DNA from: Paenibacillus sp. FSL H8-0548
GTDB lineage: Bacteria > Bacillota > Bacilli > Paenibacillales > Paenibacillaceae
DNA length: 64,000 nt
Direction: 5' to 3'
Assembly (NCBI RefSeq): GCF_038630985.1
Contig: NZ_CP152049.1
Span: 3,925,501-3,989,500 of the forward strand
Made by a program: the position numbers and the translations under genes. Position 1 is the first letter of the stretch; every line of letters begins with the position of its first letter. Of the stretch, positions 34,892 to 43,893 are shown piece by piece. A model generated the notes under the pieces. The model did not search any database, was not told where the DNA came from, and saw nothing but the letters and a program-made list of their open reading frames with translations.

Positions 34892-35512
34892 GTGTCGAAG
34901 ATTTCTAACCGACAACATTCGATTCTTGAATTTATTAAGAATGAAGTCCGGGAGAAAGGCTATCCACCCTCTGTTCGAGAAATCGGCGAAGCTGTTGGAT
35001 TGTTATCCAGTTCAACTGTTCATGGTCATTTAGACCGCTTGGAGAAGAAAGGCCTAATTCGCCGGGACCCGACTAAACCTCGTGCAATTGAAATTTTAGA
35101 TCAAGAAGGCGCGGACGGCATTATCCCATTATCTGTAGCAAACGTACCGATCATCGGTAAAGTTACTGCTGGCGTTCCCATTATGGCCACTGAGAATATC
35201 GAAGAGTACTTCCCGCTCCCCTCCCATTTTGTGGGTGACAACAGTGTTTTTATTTTAAGTGTCATGGGCGAGAGTATGATTGAAGCTGGTATTCACGACG
35301 GTGATTATGTCATTGTTCGTCAACAGCAAACCGCAAATAATGGTGAGATCGTTGTTGCAATGACTGAGGATGACGAAGCAACGGTTAAGACATTTTACAA
35401 GGAGAAGAACCACATTCGCTTGCAGCCGGAAAATTCGACTATGCAGCCTATTATTCTCCAAAACGTAACCATTTTGGGAAAAGTCATTGGACTTTTCCGT
35501 GATATTCATTAA
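34892..35512 (+). CDS. lexA: LexA SOS repressor
   Basis: 206 residues. Winged helix at 1-70 ([33 protein letters not shown]) and an S24 self-cleavage domain with cut site Ala93-Gly94 (TAGVPI), nucleophile Ser128 (MGESM) and Lys166 (TVKTF). RecA-bound single-stranded DNA triggers cleavage and derepression. The start is GTG at 34892 with GGAG 8 bases upstream; the open frame extends far upstream across the promoter and is not coding there. Boxes upstream indicate autorepression and control of yneA. Confidence 0.97.
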   Translation: MSKISNRQHSILEFIKNEVREKGYPPSVREIGEAVGLLSSSTVHGHLDRLEKKGLIRRDPTKPRAIEILDQEGADGIIPLSVANVPIIGKVTAGVPIMATENIEEYFPLPSHFVGDNSVFILSVMGESMIEAGIHDGDYVIVRQQQTANNGEIVVAMTEDDEATVKTFYKEKNHIRLQPENSTMQPIILQNVTILGKVIGLFRDIH

Positions 35513-35532
35513 ATCTACTGTTAAGCGTACAT

Positions 35533-35587
35533 AAGAAAGAGGCTGAATCCATGCGTAAGCATAAGTGATTCAGCCTCTTCTTTATTT
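35533..35587 (+). terminator. Terminator of lexA
   Basis: Stem AAGAAAGAGGCTGAATC/GATTCAGCCTCTTCTTT with a 17-base loop and trailing TATTTT, 20 bases after the stop. Confidence 0.9.
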
Positions 35588-35588
35588 T

Positions 35589-35665
35589 AAATATAGGAAA
35601 GCAGATCATCTCGCCATATAGACGCCGAAGTCGTTTCTTCGTATTACGGCTTCCTCCATCTATAT
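35589..35665 (+). repeat. Diverged partial copy of the 97-bp repeat
   Basis: AAATATAGGAAAGCAGATCAT matches the inverted copy at 36796-36888 in its first ~35 bases; the second half differs but keeps a GTCGTTTC segment and a CCATATA...TATATGG inverted pair. It runs into the stop of the papain-like gene. Confidence 0.6.
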
Positions 35666-36277
35666 GGCTCGCTTACCAATCAAGCGGGTTGAGATTGTCT
35701 GCTTTTGATAAAGGGCCAATCTTTTACGGTTAAGCCTCGGATACTCATAAAGCAATCCTTCATACACCACTTCGAATTTTCCGTGCAAAAGAAAATCGTT
35801 AGGAGTTACTAATGCTGATGGACGCTCCCAAAGGTTAACATCGCTGCTGCGAAGTGCTTCTGCAACAAACTGCGAACAAAAATAAGAATCCGTGAGCTTT
35901 AAGTCTACGTTGAACAGCACACCCAGCAACCCAATCAAATTGTAGCGATAACTATCCTTGTTCTTTTTAAAGGTTTGAATGACCTGAAGAATTGATGCTC
36001 GCTGTTTTGCAGTGACCGAAATTCGCAGCAGTACACATCTCGTATTCGGGAACTGACGGAAAGTGCCTTCATACACGTCCTCCTTAACAAAACCTGCAAA
36101 CAAAGGATTTTTCGCGTGTTTTCTACCGAAGCTATATACCTCCTGCAAATCGGTATCCAGGACTAGAGATGCGTGATTAAATGGCGCGCCTGTAAAGCCT
36201 TGAATCAATCGTGTAAAGCATGTACCGGTATCGCTTAATAAAACATATATGTTATTTGTTAAGTTCTGCTGAGCCAT
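35660..36277 (-). CDS. Permuted papain-like (NlpC/P60 superfamily) hydrolase
   Basis: About 205 residues, cytoplasmic as predicted (no signal peptide). The order of active residues is circularly permuted: His comes first in GAPFNHASLVLD and Cys later in YFCSQFVAEAL, as in YiiX/YaeF-like papain-fold proteins that cleave amide or ester bonds. DTGTCFTRLIQGFTG precedes the His strand. The ATG at 36277 has a modest GAGAG upstream; GTG starts 12-24 bases earlier are possible. Its end overlaps a repeat fragment. Substrate unknown; related Firmicute proteins have been proposed to act on cell wall or lipids. Confidence 0.72.
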   Translation of the reverse strand: MAQQNLTNNIYVLLSDTGTCFTRLIQGFTGAPFNHASLVLDTDLQEVYSFGRKHAKNPLFAGFVKEDVYEGTFRQFPNTRCVLLRISVTAKQRASILQVIQTFKKNKDSYRYNLIGLLGVLFNVDLKLTDSYFCSQFVAEALRSSDVNLWERPSALVTPNDFLLHGKFEVVYEGLLYEYPRLNRKRLALYQKQTISTRLIGKRAI

Positions 36278-36531
36278 AATCTCTCGCACTCTGACCACCT
36301 CATTAACTGCGTTTGTCCGATATTCCGGACATAACTTCCTTATTCGAATATAGCAATAAGGCTGTATTCCGGATAGTACCAACTCTTTATGGTACTGATC
36401 AGCTCACAGCTTAATTAAGCGAAACAGAGCCGTTTGTCTAAACGTCAATCAACGTTTTTTCACTGCCCATACGCCCGAGTAGGTATTCGCATAGAATAGC
36501 CTAGTGGCTTAATCATGAGGAGAGTGATCTT

Positions 36532-36789
36532 TTGAGTAATTACGCGATGCCCTTTAAAGCACAGCAACTGAATGCAATGAATAATCAACCGTTGGTCGTA
36601 TACCCTGTAGATCCCTATGTAGTCGAGGTGTTAAAATCCTGTATCGGCAAATGTGTTTCCATTAAAACAACAGACGGTCATATTGACGGAACCGTTGTCG
36701 ATTGTAAATCAGACCATGTAGTACTTCGCTGCTGCAATGACATCTATTTTGTTCGGATCTCAGAAATCGTATGGATTAAGCCTAAATAA
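36532..36789 (+). CDS. DUF2642 family protein
   Basis: An 85-residue protein. The second half (CVSIKTTDGHIDGTVVDCKSDHVVL...FVRISEIVWIKP) is a small SH3/Sm-like barrel typical of DUF2642 proteins, which occur in Bacillales and are often spore-associated; function is unproven. The N-terminal third looks disordered. The start is TTG at 36532 with AGGAGAG 8 bases upstream. It is a single plus-strand gene ending at a repeat and a bidirectional terminator. Confidence 0.82.
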   Translation: MSNYAMPFKAQQLNAMNNQPLVVYPVDPYVVEVLKSCIGKCVSIKTTDGHIDGTVVDCKSDHVVLRCCNDIYFVRISEIVWIKPK

Positions 36790-36795
36790 TAAGTA

Positions 36796-36888
36796 GAAAC
36801 GGCTGTCGCCGTTCTTATGGCGGTGGCGCGTTTCATTCCGGAGAAATATAGAGATCGTATGGCGTAATGATCTGCTTTCCTATATTTT
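36796..36888 (-). repeat. Single inverted copy of the 97-bp repeat
   Basis: Its reverse complement reads AAATATAGGAAAGCAGATCA...CTCTATATTTCTCCGGAATGAAACGCGC...GGCGACAGCCGTTTC, matching the unit repeated three times at 12755-13049 about 24 kb away. It begins just after the DUF2642 stop. Confidence 0.88.
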
Positions 36889-36892
36889 AAAT

Positions 36893-36937
36893 AAGCCCTA
36901 GAGGGGCAAGCCGGTACGGCCTCCCCCTCTAGGGCTT
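36893..36937. terminator. Bidirectional terminator between converging genes
   Basis: Stem AAGCCCTAGAGGGG/CCCCTCTAGGGCTT with a GGCC/GGCC-containing loop; AT-rich flanks on both sides, no long U run. It lies between the DUF2642 gene and the stalk-domain gene. Confidence 0.7.
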
Positions 36938-36986
36938 AAATAATCGAGCATTGACTTCGAGATGGAGACATAAAAAGGTTGAAAAA

Positions 36987-37787
36987 TTAGTGCGGGTAAT
37001 CGAATTCCCAGCGTACAACTTCAACTCTCCAACCCTTTGATGTTTTCACCAAAGTTCCGTTCTCAGAAGCGTAGACTCCTGCTTGTTCAACCATGACACT
37101 TCTTGAAATAAACATCATTTGATCGTTTCCATATAGATAGGATGGATTTTTATCGCTCGCAAAAGATATAAACGGAAGTTTGAGATTGTCAGGAAATTGT
37201 TTTAAGCCTCCGCTGCTTAAAATCTCTTGGATCATACGTTCAGTGAAGTAGGGTCTCAAATGCTGTTGCTTTTGTTTGATCCCTGACAGATCATATGCTA
37301 TCGATACCTTGTTCATAATAGCCACTGCATCCTCAAGTGAGAGAGGCGGTTCCACAATAACATCAATTCTCTTTTGCAACTCATAGTCAACTAGTATAGC
37401 TAGCCTTTCACGCGGAAGCCATTCAACTGATAATCCTAGAGCCTCGCCTACGAATCGAATGGGCACATAAGTTACTCCACGCTCAACCTTAGCGGGCACA
37501 TCAAGCGTATAGAATTCTCCATTTATTTGAGCTGATTTCGAGTTTATTTGTAATTTAACTTCCCTCTCATTCTTACTAATCTTAATCGTATTATCTGTCT
37601 TATTCCAATTAACGATTCCGTTCATATATTCCGATACGGCACGTATGGGTACCAATACACGCCCATTTGTCACTTTGTCATTCGGTACGCTAATCGACTG
37701 AAAAGTCATGTTATTTGCTTCTGTAGTTTGAGGAATCCAAGCCACACAAACGAGCATGATACAAATTAATAATAAATATCTTCTCAA
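36987..37787 (-). CDS. Secreted protein with copper amine oxidase N-terminal (stalk) domain
   Basis: A 266-residue exported protein. A signal peptide (about 1-23, LLLICIMLVCVAW) is followed by a stalk domain (about 30-135) with two repeats of the LVPIRAVSEYMNG and YVPIRFVGEALGL type, then a C-terminal region (about 150-266) without known family. The domain name refers to copper amine oxidase, but no oxidase domain exists here; in Paenibacillaceae it is a common extracellular wall-related module. Start is TTG at 37787 with AGGAGG 6 bases upstream; a GTG nine codons earlier would put that site inside the gene. Function unknown. Confidence 0.85.
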   Translation of the reverse strand: MRRYLLLICIMLVCVAWIPQTTEANNMTFQSISVPNDKVTNGRVLVPIRAVSEYMNGIVNWNKTDNTIKISKNEREVKLQINSKSAQINGEFYTLDVPAKVERGVTYVPIRFVGEALGLSVEWLPRERLAILVDYELQKRIDVIVEPPLSLEDAVAIMNKVSIAYDLSGIKQKQQHLRPYFTERMIQEILSSGGLKQFPDNLKLPFISFASDKNPSYLYGNDQMMFISRSVMVEQAGVYASENGTLVKTSKGWRVEVVRWEFDYPH

Positions 37788-38220
37788 AAAGCTCCTCCTT
37801 CCTGCTCCATACACGATTGTTCTTCAACATAATTAACGCAAATGATCGGTAAATGTTGCACATCGCGCAGCTCCCTAGAACTGTTTATTGAAGCATGCTT
37901 GCACAAACAAATCACCCTTACGGATGATTGGAAATCGCAGTCGCGTCCGCTCACACTTCTAACGGAAACCAGTGACGCTAAATCGCCAATATATGTCGTT
38001 TCAAGATTCTAACGGAAGCACAGGCCTCTATTTGTACCCTACATACACGATATCGCTTCATTTCTGCGTAATAGCGTCTCCCACTTCCGTTAAAATGTGA
38101 AGCTAACCATAAATGACACTTTAGCGTCGCTGGCTTCCGTTAGCTTTCGTTATCCCCTCTCCGGCTTCTGGAGCAGCATTGTTATCGACAGGTTCGGAGT
38201 ATCCATAGTTTCCCAAATAA
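37788..38220. other. Intergenic stretch with TAACGGAA repeats
   Basis: About 430 bases with no credible gene. Four copies of the core TAACGGAA, in both orientations, lie at 37959, 38015, 38093 and 38138; the outer two are part of a longer inverted repeat. Confidence 0.75.
37958..38150. repeat. Inverted repeat with CTAACGGAA..CCAG..GACGCTAAA arms
   Basis: Left arm CTAACGGAAACCAGTGACGC (37959 on) and right arm GCGTCGCTGGCTTCCGTTAG (to about 38142) are inverted copies with 2 differences over about 24 bases. Two shorter cores lie between them. Origin unknown, possibly a small non-autonomous element. Confidence 0.7.
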
Positions 38221-38257
38221 CAAAAAAATCCCTCAACGCTTGCAGCGTCAAGGGATT
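38221..38257 (-). terminator. Terminator of glnRA
   Basis: Stem AATCCCTTGACGCT/AGCGTTGAGGGATT (one wobble), then TTTTTTG on the minus strand; 7 bases after the glnA stop. Confidence 0.93.
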
Positions 38258-38263
38258 CCGGTT

Positions 38264-39592
38264 TTAGTAAAGAGTCAAATACTGATCGCGTTCCCATTGG
38301 TGAACTTGGGTACGGTACATATCCCACTCGATTTCTTTCAGCTCGTAGAAATGTGCAAGCGCATGATCGCCTAGTGCATCGCAAACGATGTCACTTCTAA
38401 GCATTTCATCAAGTGCTTCCTTCAAATCAAGCGGCAAGCTTGGAATACCTGCATCCTGACGTTCTTCCTCTGTCATGATATAAATGTTCCGGTCTGTAGG
38501 GGACGGCAATGGAAGCTTGTTCTGAATGCCGTCAAGACCTGCTCTTAGCATAACTGCTAGTGCCAAATAAGGGTTTGCTGCTGGATCCGGGTTCCGAACC
38601 TCAACACGAGTACTAAGTCCACGTGAAGCTGGTATACGAATCATTGGCGAACGGTTGCTTGCAGACCATGCAACATAACATGGAGCTTCATAACCAGGCA
38701 CAAGACGCTTATACGAGTTAATCGTCGGATTCGTAATTGCAGCCATTGCACGTGCATGGTGCAAAATACCAGCCATATAATGACGTGCAGCCGCACTCAA
38801 GCCTAATTTATCCTTCTCGTCATAGAACATGTTTGTACTGTCTTGGAACAACGATTGATGACAGTGCATACCTGAGCCATTCACACCGAACAATGGCTTA
38901 GGCATAAAGGATGCATGCAGACCATGCTCACGAGCAACGGTTTTGACCACAAGCTTAAAGGTTTGAATTTGATCCGCAGCCTTAATCGCATCTGCATATT
39001 TGAAATCAATTTCATGCTGTCCAGGAGCTACCTCATGGTGAGAGGCTTCAATTTCAAAGCCCATCTCTTCAAGCGTCAATACGATCTCGCGACGACAGTT
39101 CTCACCCATATCCATAGGTGCTAGATCGAAATAACCGCCTTGGTCATTCAATTCAGTCGTAGGCTCGCCACGCTCATCCGTTTTGAACAAGAAAAACTCA
39201 GGCTCAGGTCCAACATTCATTGCTGTATAACCAAGCGCTTCTGCTTCTCGAAGAGCACGCTTCAGAATGCCGCGCGGATCTCCAGCAAATGGCGTTCCAT
39301 CAGGCATATAGATATCGCAGATCAAACGAGCAACACGGTCTTGGGTTACCCATGGAAATACAACCCAAGTATCTAAATCAGGATACAAATACATATCAGA
39401 TTCTTCAATACGCACATAACCTTCAATAGATGAACCGTCGAACATCATTTTATTATCGAGCGCTTTCTCTAGTTGACTAACGGGAATCTCTACATTTTTA
39501 ATTGTTCCTAGCAAATCCGTAAATTGCAAACGAATAAACCGAACATTTTGTTCCTGTGTAATACGTCTAATATCATCTTTAGTGTAACTCAC
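38264..39592 (-). CDS. glnA: Glutamine synthetase type I
   Basis: 442 residues, the length of the Bacillus GSI-alpha enzyme, which has no adenylylation site. Motifs: [20 protein letters not shown] at the N-domain, with Arg61 matching the Arg62 used for glutamine feedback inhibition in B. subtilis; metal and ATP site residues in [24 protein letters not shown] and [17 protein letters not shown]. It makes glutamine from glutamate, ammonia and ATP, and feedback-inhibited GlnA also controls GlnR and TnrA. Start GTG at 39592 has AAGGAG 8 bases upstream. Second gene of the glnRA operon with a 45-base gap. Confidence 0.98.
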   Translation of the reverse strand: MSYTKDDIRRITQEQNVRFIRLQFTDLLGTIKNVEIPVSQLEKALDNKMMFDGSSIEGYVRIEESDMYLYPDLDTWVVFPWVTQDRVARLICDIYMPDGTPFAGDPRGILKRALREAEALGYTAMNVGPEPEFFLFKTDERGEPTTELNDQGGYFDLAPMDMGENCRREIVLTLEEMGFEIEASHHEVAPGQHEIDFKYADAIKAADQIQTFKLVVKTVAREHGLHASFMPKPLFGVNGSGMHCHQSLFQDSTNMFYDEKDKLGLSAAARHYMAGILHHARAMAAITNPTINSYKRLVPGYEAPCYVAWSASNRSPMIRIPASRGLSTRVEVRNPDPAANPYLALAVMLRAGLDGIQNKLPLPSPTDRNIYIMTEEERQDAGIPSLPLDLKEALDEMLRSDIVCDALGDHALAHFYELKEIEWDMYRTQVHQWERDQYLTLY

Positions 39593-39637
39593 AGAATCAT
39601 CTCCTTAGTTGGCAAACCGATTGTTATACTGGCCAAT

Positions 39638-40048
39638 CTAGCGCTTATTTAAGAATCGAGTCAATTGACCTTGAATTAGCGAGGCTTGTCCCGGTCTTTT
39701 CTCTAGCAATTGCTGTTTAAGCAAACGATGCAGCTGCTGATCAGAGAGCTCACGACGTTTCACTTCTGATTGCTCACTTACGATCGTCGCGTCATCCGAT
39801 TCTTTCGACACCGGATTCATTACTTGCTTTATACCTGCAATGTTGACGCCCTTTTCTATTAATGATTTAATTTCCAAAAGTCGTTCAACGTCATTAAACG
39901 AAAATAACCTTTGGTTTCCTGCTGTTCTGGCGGGCACGATTAGCTCATGCTGCTCGTAATAGCGGATTTGGCGGGCAGTTAAGTCCGTCAGCTTCATTAC
40001 GATGCCGATAGGAAATAAGGCCATATTTCTGCGAATCTCATCAGCCAT
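39638..40048 (-). CDS. glnR: GlnR, MerR-family nitrogen repressor
   Basis: 136 residues. MerR-type helix-turn-helix near the N-terminus (PIGIVMKLTDLTARQIRYYE, then RLFSFNDVERLLEIK), and a C-terminal tail (RPGQASLIQGQLTRFLNKR) like the segment that senses feedback-inhibited GlnA. It represses glnRA when nitrogen is plentiful. GGAAGG lies about 10 bases before the ATG. Order ynbB-glnR-glnA equals B. subtilis. Confidence 0.96.
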   Translation of the reverse strand: MADEIRRNMALFPIGIVMKLTDLTARQIRYYEQHELIVPARTAGNQRLFSFNDVERLLEIKSLIEKGVNIAGIKQVMNPVSKESDDATIVSEQSEVKRRELSDQQLHRLLKQQLLEKRPGQASLIQGQLTRFLNKR

Positions 40049-40084
40049 GTCGCATCAACCTTCCATTCGCTCATTTATATGTAC

Positions 40085-40114
40085 ATTCTATACGTTAGCA
40101 AGCAAATGTGTCAA
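40085..40114 (-). promoter_or_regulatory. glnRA promoter with a partial GlnR/TnrA-like site
   Basis: TTGACA (40109-40114, minus strand) overlaps the ynbB stop; the -10 is TATAGA with 16-base or TAGAAT with 18-base spacing. The bases TGTCA-N7-TAAGG on the plus strand resemble half of the TGTNA-N7-TNACA consensus, a weak match only. Confidence 0.6.
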
Positions 40115-41403
40115 GTTATGTAAGGTTTAATCACAATTAAACCACTGTCCACAAGGCGATACAACGCAGTTAAAACGCCATATTTTGCATGAGCATAAGT
40201 AAGGCCGCCTTGCATATATGCAATATAAGGCTCGCGAATTGGCGCATCTGCTGATAGCTCCAAGCTTCCTCCTTGAATGAATGTCCCTGCTGCCATAATG
40301 ACTGCATTTTCATATCCAGGCATATCCCAAGGCTCAGGAACGACATGAGAATCAACCGCAGCTGCTTGCTGAATGCCCTGCACAAAAGCAATAAGATGAT
40401 CCGCTTGTCCAAAACGTACAGCTTGAATGAGATCTGTACGAGCCTCATGCCACTTCGGCTTCGTTTCAAAGCCCAGCTCCTCAAACAAAGCAGCCGCAAG
40501 GACACTCCCTTTAACTGCTTGTCCCACCAAATGAGGGGCCAAAAACAAGCCTTGAAAAATCGGGCGGAGAGTTCCAAGCATCGCGCCTACCTCGCCGCCG
40601 ATTCCAGGTGCAGTTAAGCGATAGGCAGCAGCCTCTACAGCTGCTGCAGTACCAGCAATATAACCTCCCGTTTCGGCTATTCCTCCACCAGGGTTTTTGA
40701 TCAGCGACCCCGCCATTAAATCAACGCCAACCTGCGTAGGCTCCAGCAGCTCCGTAAATTCACCGTAGCAATTATCTACAAAAACAAGAACGTTCGGCTT
40801 TAAAGCCTTAACACGCTTCACGATTTCTTCGATTTGCGCTACGGTGAAAGACGCTCTCCAAGAATAGCCTCGCGATCTCTGAATACCGATAACTTTTGTA
40901 TTTTCTGTCAGTGATTTCTCGATACTTTCCCAATCCAGACCGCCATCCTCCTGCAATGGAACCTCTGAATACTTGATTCCAAAGTCCTGCAGCGAGCCTG
41001 TACCATCACCTGGCTTGCCAATGACCTTATGTAGTGTATCATAGGGCTTGCCGGTTACATAGAGCAGCTCGTCGCCAGGACGCAAGACGCCAAATAACGC
41101 ACAGCTAATCGTATGTGTCCCGGAAACGAAGTGAGGACGAACGAGAGCTGCTTCAGCTCCCATAACGTCAGCGTAAACCAGATCAATAATTTCACGGCCT
41201 CGATCATTGTACCCGTACCCTGTCGATCCTGTGAAATGAAAATCACTTACTTTGTGACGTTGAAATGCTTCAATAACCTTCCACTGATTGCGTTCTGCTA
41301 TACGATCAATTCTGCGAAAGGCTTCCGATGCGACTTCCTCAGTCTGTTCTGCCAGCTGTTCTAGATGCTCCCACAGCTTTTGATTCTCATGCTGCAAACC
41401 CAT
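40111..41403 (-). CDS. ynbB: YnbB-like PLP enzyme (methionine gamma-lyase-type fold)
   Basis: A 430-residue pyridoxal-phosphate fold-type I protein, the family once called aluminium resistance protein. The cofactor lysine is in GSLIKNPGGG; other motifs are TGSTGYGYNDRG at the N-terminus, FVSGTHTISCALFG and FVDNCYGEF. Catalytic role is unproven, a C-S or C-C lyase type reaction being likely by fold. AGGGG lies 8 bases before the ATG at 41403; the longer frame starts in the 39-bp tandem repeat and is unlikely. It lies between hflX and glnR as in B. subtilis. Confidence 0.9.
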   Translation of the reverse strand: MGLQHENQKLWEHLEQLAEQTEEVASEAFRRIDRIAERNQWKVIEAFQRHKVSDFHFTGSTGYGYNDRGREIIDLVYADVMGAEAALVRPHFVSGTHTISCALFGVLRPGDELLYVTGKPYDTLHKVIGKPGDGTGSLQDFGIKYSEVPLQEDGGLDWESIEKSLTENTKVIGIQRSRGYSWRASFTVAQIEEIVKRVKALKPNVLVFVDNCYGEFTELLEPTQVGVDLMAGSLIKNPGGGIAETGGYIAGTAAAVEAAAYRLTAPGIGGEVGAMLGTLRPIFQGLFLAPHLVGQAVKGSVLAAALFEELGFETKPKWHEARTDLIQAVRFGQADHLIAFVQGIQQAAAVDSHVVPEPWDMPGYENAVIMAAGTFIQGGSLELSADAPIREPYIAYMQGGLTYAHAKYGVLTALYRLVDSGLIVIKPYIT

Positions 41404-41424
41404 TCCGATATCCCCTTTTTTCAA

Positions 41425-41501
41425 AGTTTTGCAAAGCAAAACTCACTTCGTAAGCATACACTTAGTTTTGCAGAGCAAAACTTACTTCGTAAGCATTCGC
41501 T
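41425..41501. repeat. Two tandem copies of a 39-bp repeat
   Basis: Units at 41425-41463 and 41464-41501 share AGTTTTGCA-AGCAAAACT-ACTTCGTAAGCAT with 4-5 differences. Each has a GTTTTGC/GCAAAAC hairpin. The second copy ends at the hflX stop; the array fills the hflX-ynbB gap. Confidence 0.85.
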
Positions 41502-42789
41502 ACTCGATAAATTGTTTTAGACGATGCCCATTTAACTCATAGTCTTGTTTACTAACATGCACAGTTAGGCGAAGCGACTCCTCATTTACCTCTTGATTGA
41601 CTACCTCTCCGCTGCGATAAGCAAGTGCAATCAGGTCTCCGCGATCTGCTGGCAAATTAAAGGTTACGGTAGCACCGCTCAGCTTGTCTTGAATCAATTG
41701 ACGAAGAAGCTCAAGATCCTCGCTCTCATATGCGCTTATAACAAGATTATCACCGCTTGTAATTGGCAAATCAGCTAATGAGCCATTGTTAATACACAAA
41801 TCCTTTTTATTATAAACCATTACATATGGCTTATCTGCAGCACCGAGATCGCCTAATATTTTGTTGACGACGGCAATTTGCTCATCACGCATCGGCGAGC
41901 TGCTGTCAATCACATGAAGCACTAGATCCGCTTCGCACACTTCCTCTAAAGTGGCGCGGAAAGCAGCTACAAGATCATGCGGCAAGTTTTGAATAAAACC
42001 AACCGTGTCCGTAATGACGACCTCTCTGCCGTTAGGCAGCTCCAATGTTCTTGAGGTTGGATCCAGCGTAGCGAACAATTGATTTTCAATATAGACGTCA
42101 GCATCAGTGAGCTGCTTAAGAAGCGTCGACTTGCCCGCATTCGTATAACCGACCAAAGCGACTTGAATAACGCCAGATTTTTTGCGGCGCTCGCGATGCA
42201 GCTTTCTATGACGTACGATCTCCTCCAGCGTGGTCTTAAGATCGAAGATACGATCACGGATATGACGACGATCGGTTTCAAGCTTCGTCTCCCCTGGTCC
42301 ACGCGTACCAATCCCGCCGCCAAGACGCGACAGGTTTTTGCTCTGGCCCGATAGTCGCGGCAGCAAGTAGCTAAGCTGGGCCAGCTCCACTTGAATAATG
42401 CCTTCGCGTGTTTTGGCCCGGCCTGCAAAAATATCCAAAATGAGCTGCGTGCGATCTACAATTTTTAAATCAAGCGATTCTTCGAGGTTGCGCACCTGCG
42501 CCCCAGACAGCTCTTGATCAAAAATAGCGGTTGTAGCGCCAAGCTCTTCAGCCAGCGCTTTAACCTCCTGTACCTTCCCCTTTCCAATAAACCATTTGGA
42601 ATCAGCTGTTTCCTTATTTTGCGTTATGGTAGTGAGCACCTCAACGCCTGCTGTTTCTGTAAGCTGCACAAGCTCTTGCAGGGAAAGCTCAGGGTCTCCA
42701 CCGTGACGCTTAACATTATTGGTCACCAAGCTAATCAATATCGCTTTTTCAATCATATCGGGGTTCGTGTCGAATGTTTTCTCGCTCAT
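41500..42789 (-). CDS. hflX: GTPase HflX
   Basis: 429 residues: an N-terminal HflX domain (about 1-195, with the glycine-rich LSRLGGGIGTRGPGETKLE), a G domain with G1 GYTNAGKST, G3 DTVGF and G4 NKKD, and a short C-terminal domain. HflX binds 50S ribosomes and splits stalled 70S particles under stress. AAGGAG lies 6 bases before the ATG. The 26-base gap to spoVK suggests co-transcription, as in B. subtilis. Confidence 0.95.
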   Translation of the reverse strand: MSEKTFDTNPDMIEKAILISLVTNNVKRHGGDPELSLQELVQLTETAGVEVLTTITQNKETADSKWFIGKGKVQEVKALAEELGATTAIFDQELSGAQVRNLEESLDLKIVDRTQLILDIFAGRAKTREGIIQVELAQLSYLLPRLSGQSKNLSRLGGGIGTRGPGETKLETDRRHIRDRIFDLKTTLEEIVRHRKLHRERRKKSGVIQVALVGYTNAGKSTLLKQLTDADVYIENQLFATLDPTSRTLELPNGREVVITDTVGFIQNLPHDLVAAFRATLEEVCEADLVLHVIDSSSPMRDEQIAVVNKILGDLGAADKPYVMVYNKKDLCINNGSLADLPITSGDNLVISAYESEDLELLRQLIQDKLSGATVTFNLPADRGDLIALAYRSGEVVNQEVNEESLRLTVHVSKQDYELNGHRLKQFIE

Positions 42790-42814
42790 CTCATACTCCT
42801 TCTAAAATACGCCG

Positions 42815-43813
42815 TCATTGCGACTTCGTCTCCCATTTCAAATCCTCAGGTCTAATCAACATCAGCTCTTGCTTTGCCGGAATGGAGCTCGCATACTGCG
42901 ATAGCAGTCGAACGGCTTGAAAGCGTATGGCCTTCTCAATTACATTTCTAACGTATCTTGCATTGCTGAACGAAAACATCGTGGTTAGCTTCTCCTGCAT
43001 TAAATGCTGCCGTAATTTAAACAACGTCTGAGGCTGCAAAATATAATCACGATCCTTAGCCATAAGCTCGCTAATTTGAATTAATTGATCAACGGAATAA
43101 TCCGGAAACTCGATCTGTATCGGAAACCGTGAAGGCAAACCGGGGTTTGTAAGCAAAAAATCGTCAATCTCAGCTGGATAGCCAGCAAGAATGAGCACAA
43201 AGTGGTTTTTCTGATCTTCCATTGCTTTAACAAGAGTATCAATCGCTTCTTTGCCAAAATCCTTCTCGCCGCCACGGGCAAGGCTGTAAGCTTCATCAAT
43301 AAATAATACCCCGCCTATCGCTTTGCGAACCAGATCACGCGTTTTTTGTGCGGTATGGCCAATATACTCGCCTACAAGATCTGCTCGCTCTACCTCGATG
43401 AGATGCCCTTTAGTTAAGACTCCCATCTTCTGAAACAGCTTCGCAACAATTCGGGCAATTGTCGTTTTGCCTGTGCCCGGATTCCCTTTGAAAATCATGT
43501 GATAAACATGCGAGCCGCCAAACAAGCCCGCTTCAGAACGCATTCGACTAATATATAGCAAAGCATATATTTCATAAACAAGTGATTTCACATTGTCCAT
43601 GCCGATCATCGGCTCAAGCTCTTTCTGAATGTCTGCGTAATGATCTACGCTTGGAAGCGGCTTTACCGATGGAAGCGATTCTGCCTCTAAGACATGTGCG
43701 GAGGCACCAGTTTGGAATGTTTCTTGGCTTCTAAGAACTACATTAATTTGGCGGGAAGGCCTAGCAGAGCCATTGCCCGGTCCCGATATCACATGCCCAC
43801 TCATTTGTCGCAT
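42815..43813 (-). CDS. spoVK: SpoVK-like AAA+ ATPase
   Basis: About 332 residues. A Gly/Ser-rich N-terminus precedes one AAA+ module: Walker A KGNPGTGKTT, Walker B GVLFIDEAYSLA, sensor 1 LILAGYP, and arginine-finger region NPGLPSRFP. This CbbX/SpoVK-type sequence with its place next to hflX supports stage V sporulation protein K, required for late spore maturation. AAAGGA lies 6 bases before the ATG at 43813; a GTG one codon earlier is possible. Target of the ATPase is unknown. Confidence 0.92.
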   Translation of the reverse strand: MRQMSGHVISGPGNGSARPSRQINVVLRSQETFQTGASAHVLEAESLPSVKPLPSVDHYADIQKELEPMIGMDNVKSLVYEIYALLYISRMRSEAGLFGGSHVYHMIFKGNPGTGKTTIARIVAKLFQKMGVLTKGHLIEVERADLVGEYIGHTAQKTRDLVRKAIGGVLFIDEAYSLARGGEKDFGKEAIDTLVKAMEDQKNHFVLILAGYPAEIDDFLLTNPGLPSRFPIQIEFPDYSVDQLIQISELMAKDRDYILQPQTLFKLRQHLMQEKLTTMFSFSNARYVRNVIEKAIRFQAVRLLSQYASSIPAKQELMLIRPEDLKWETKSQ

Positions 43814-43893
43814 CACCTGTCCTTTGCATCGAAAGCTGTAGCGGCTGACCGCACTACAAGTTTATTCTATCTTGCAGCAGCATATTAGCAGAT

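Noticed and set aside
36987..37787. Copper amine oxidase
   Set aside because: Only the N-terminal stalk-type domain is present; the catalytic topaquinone domain is absent.
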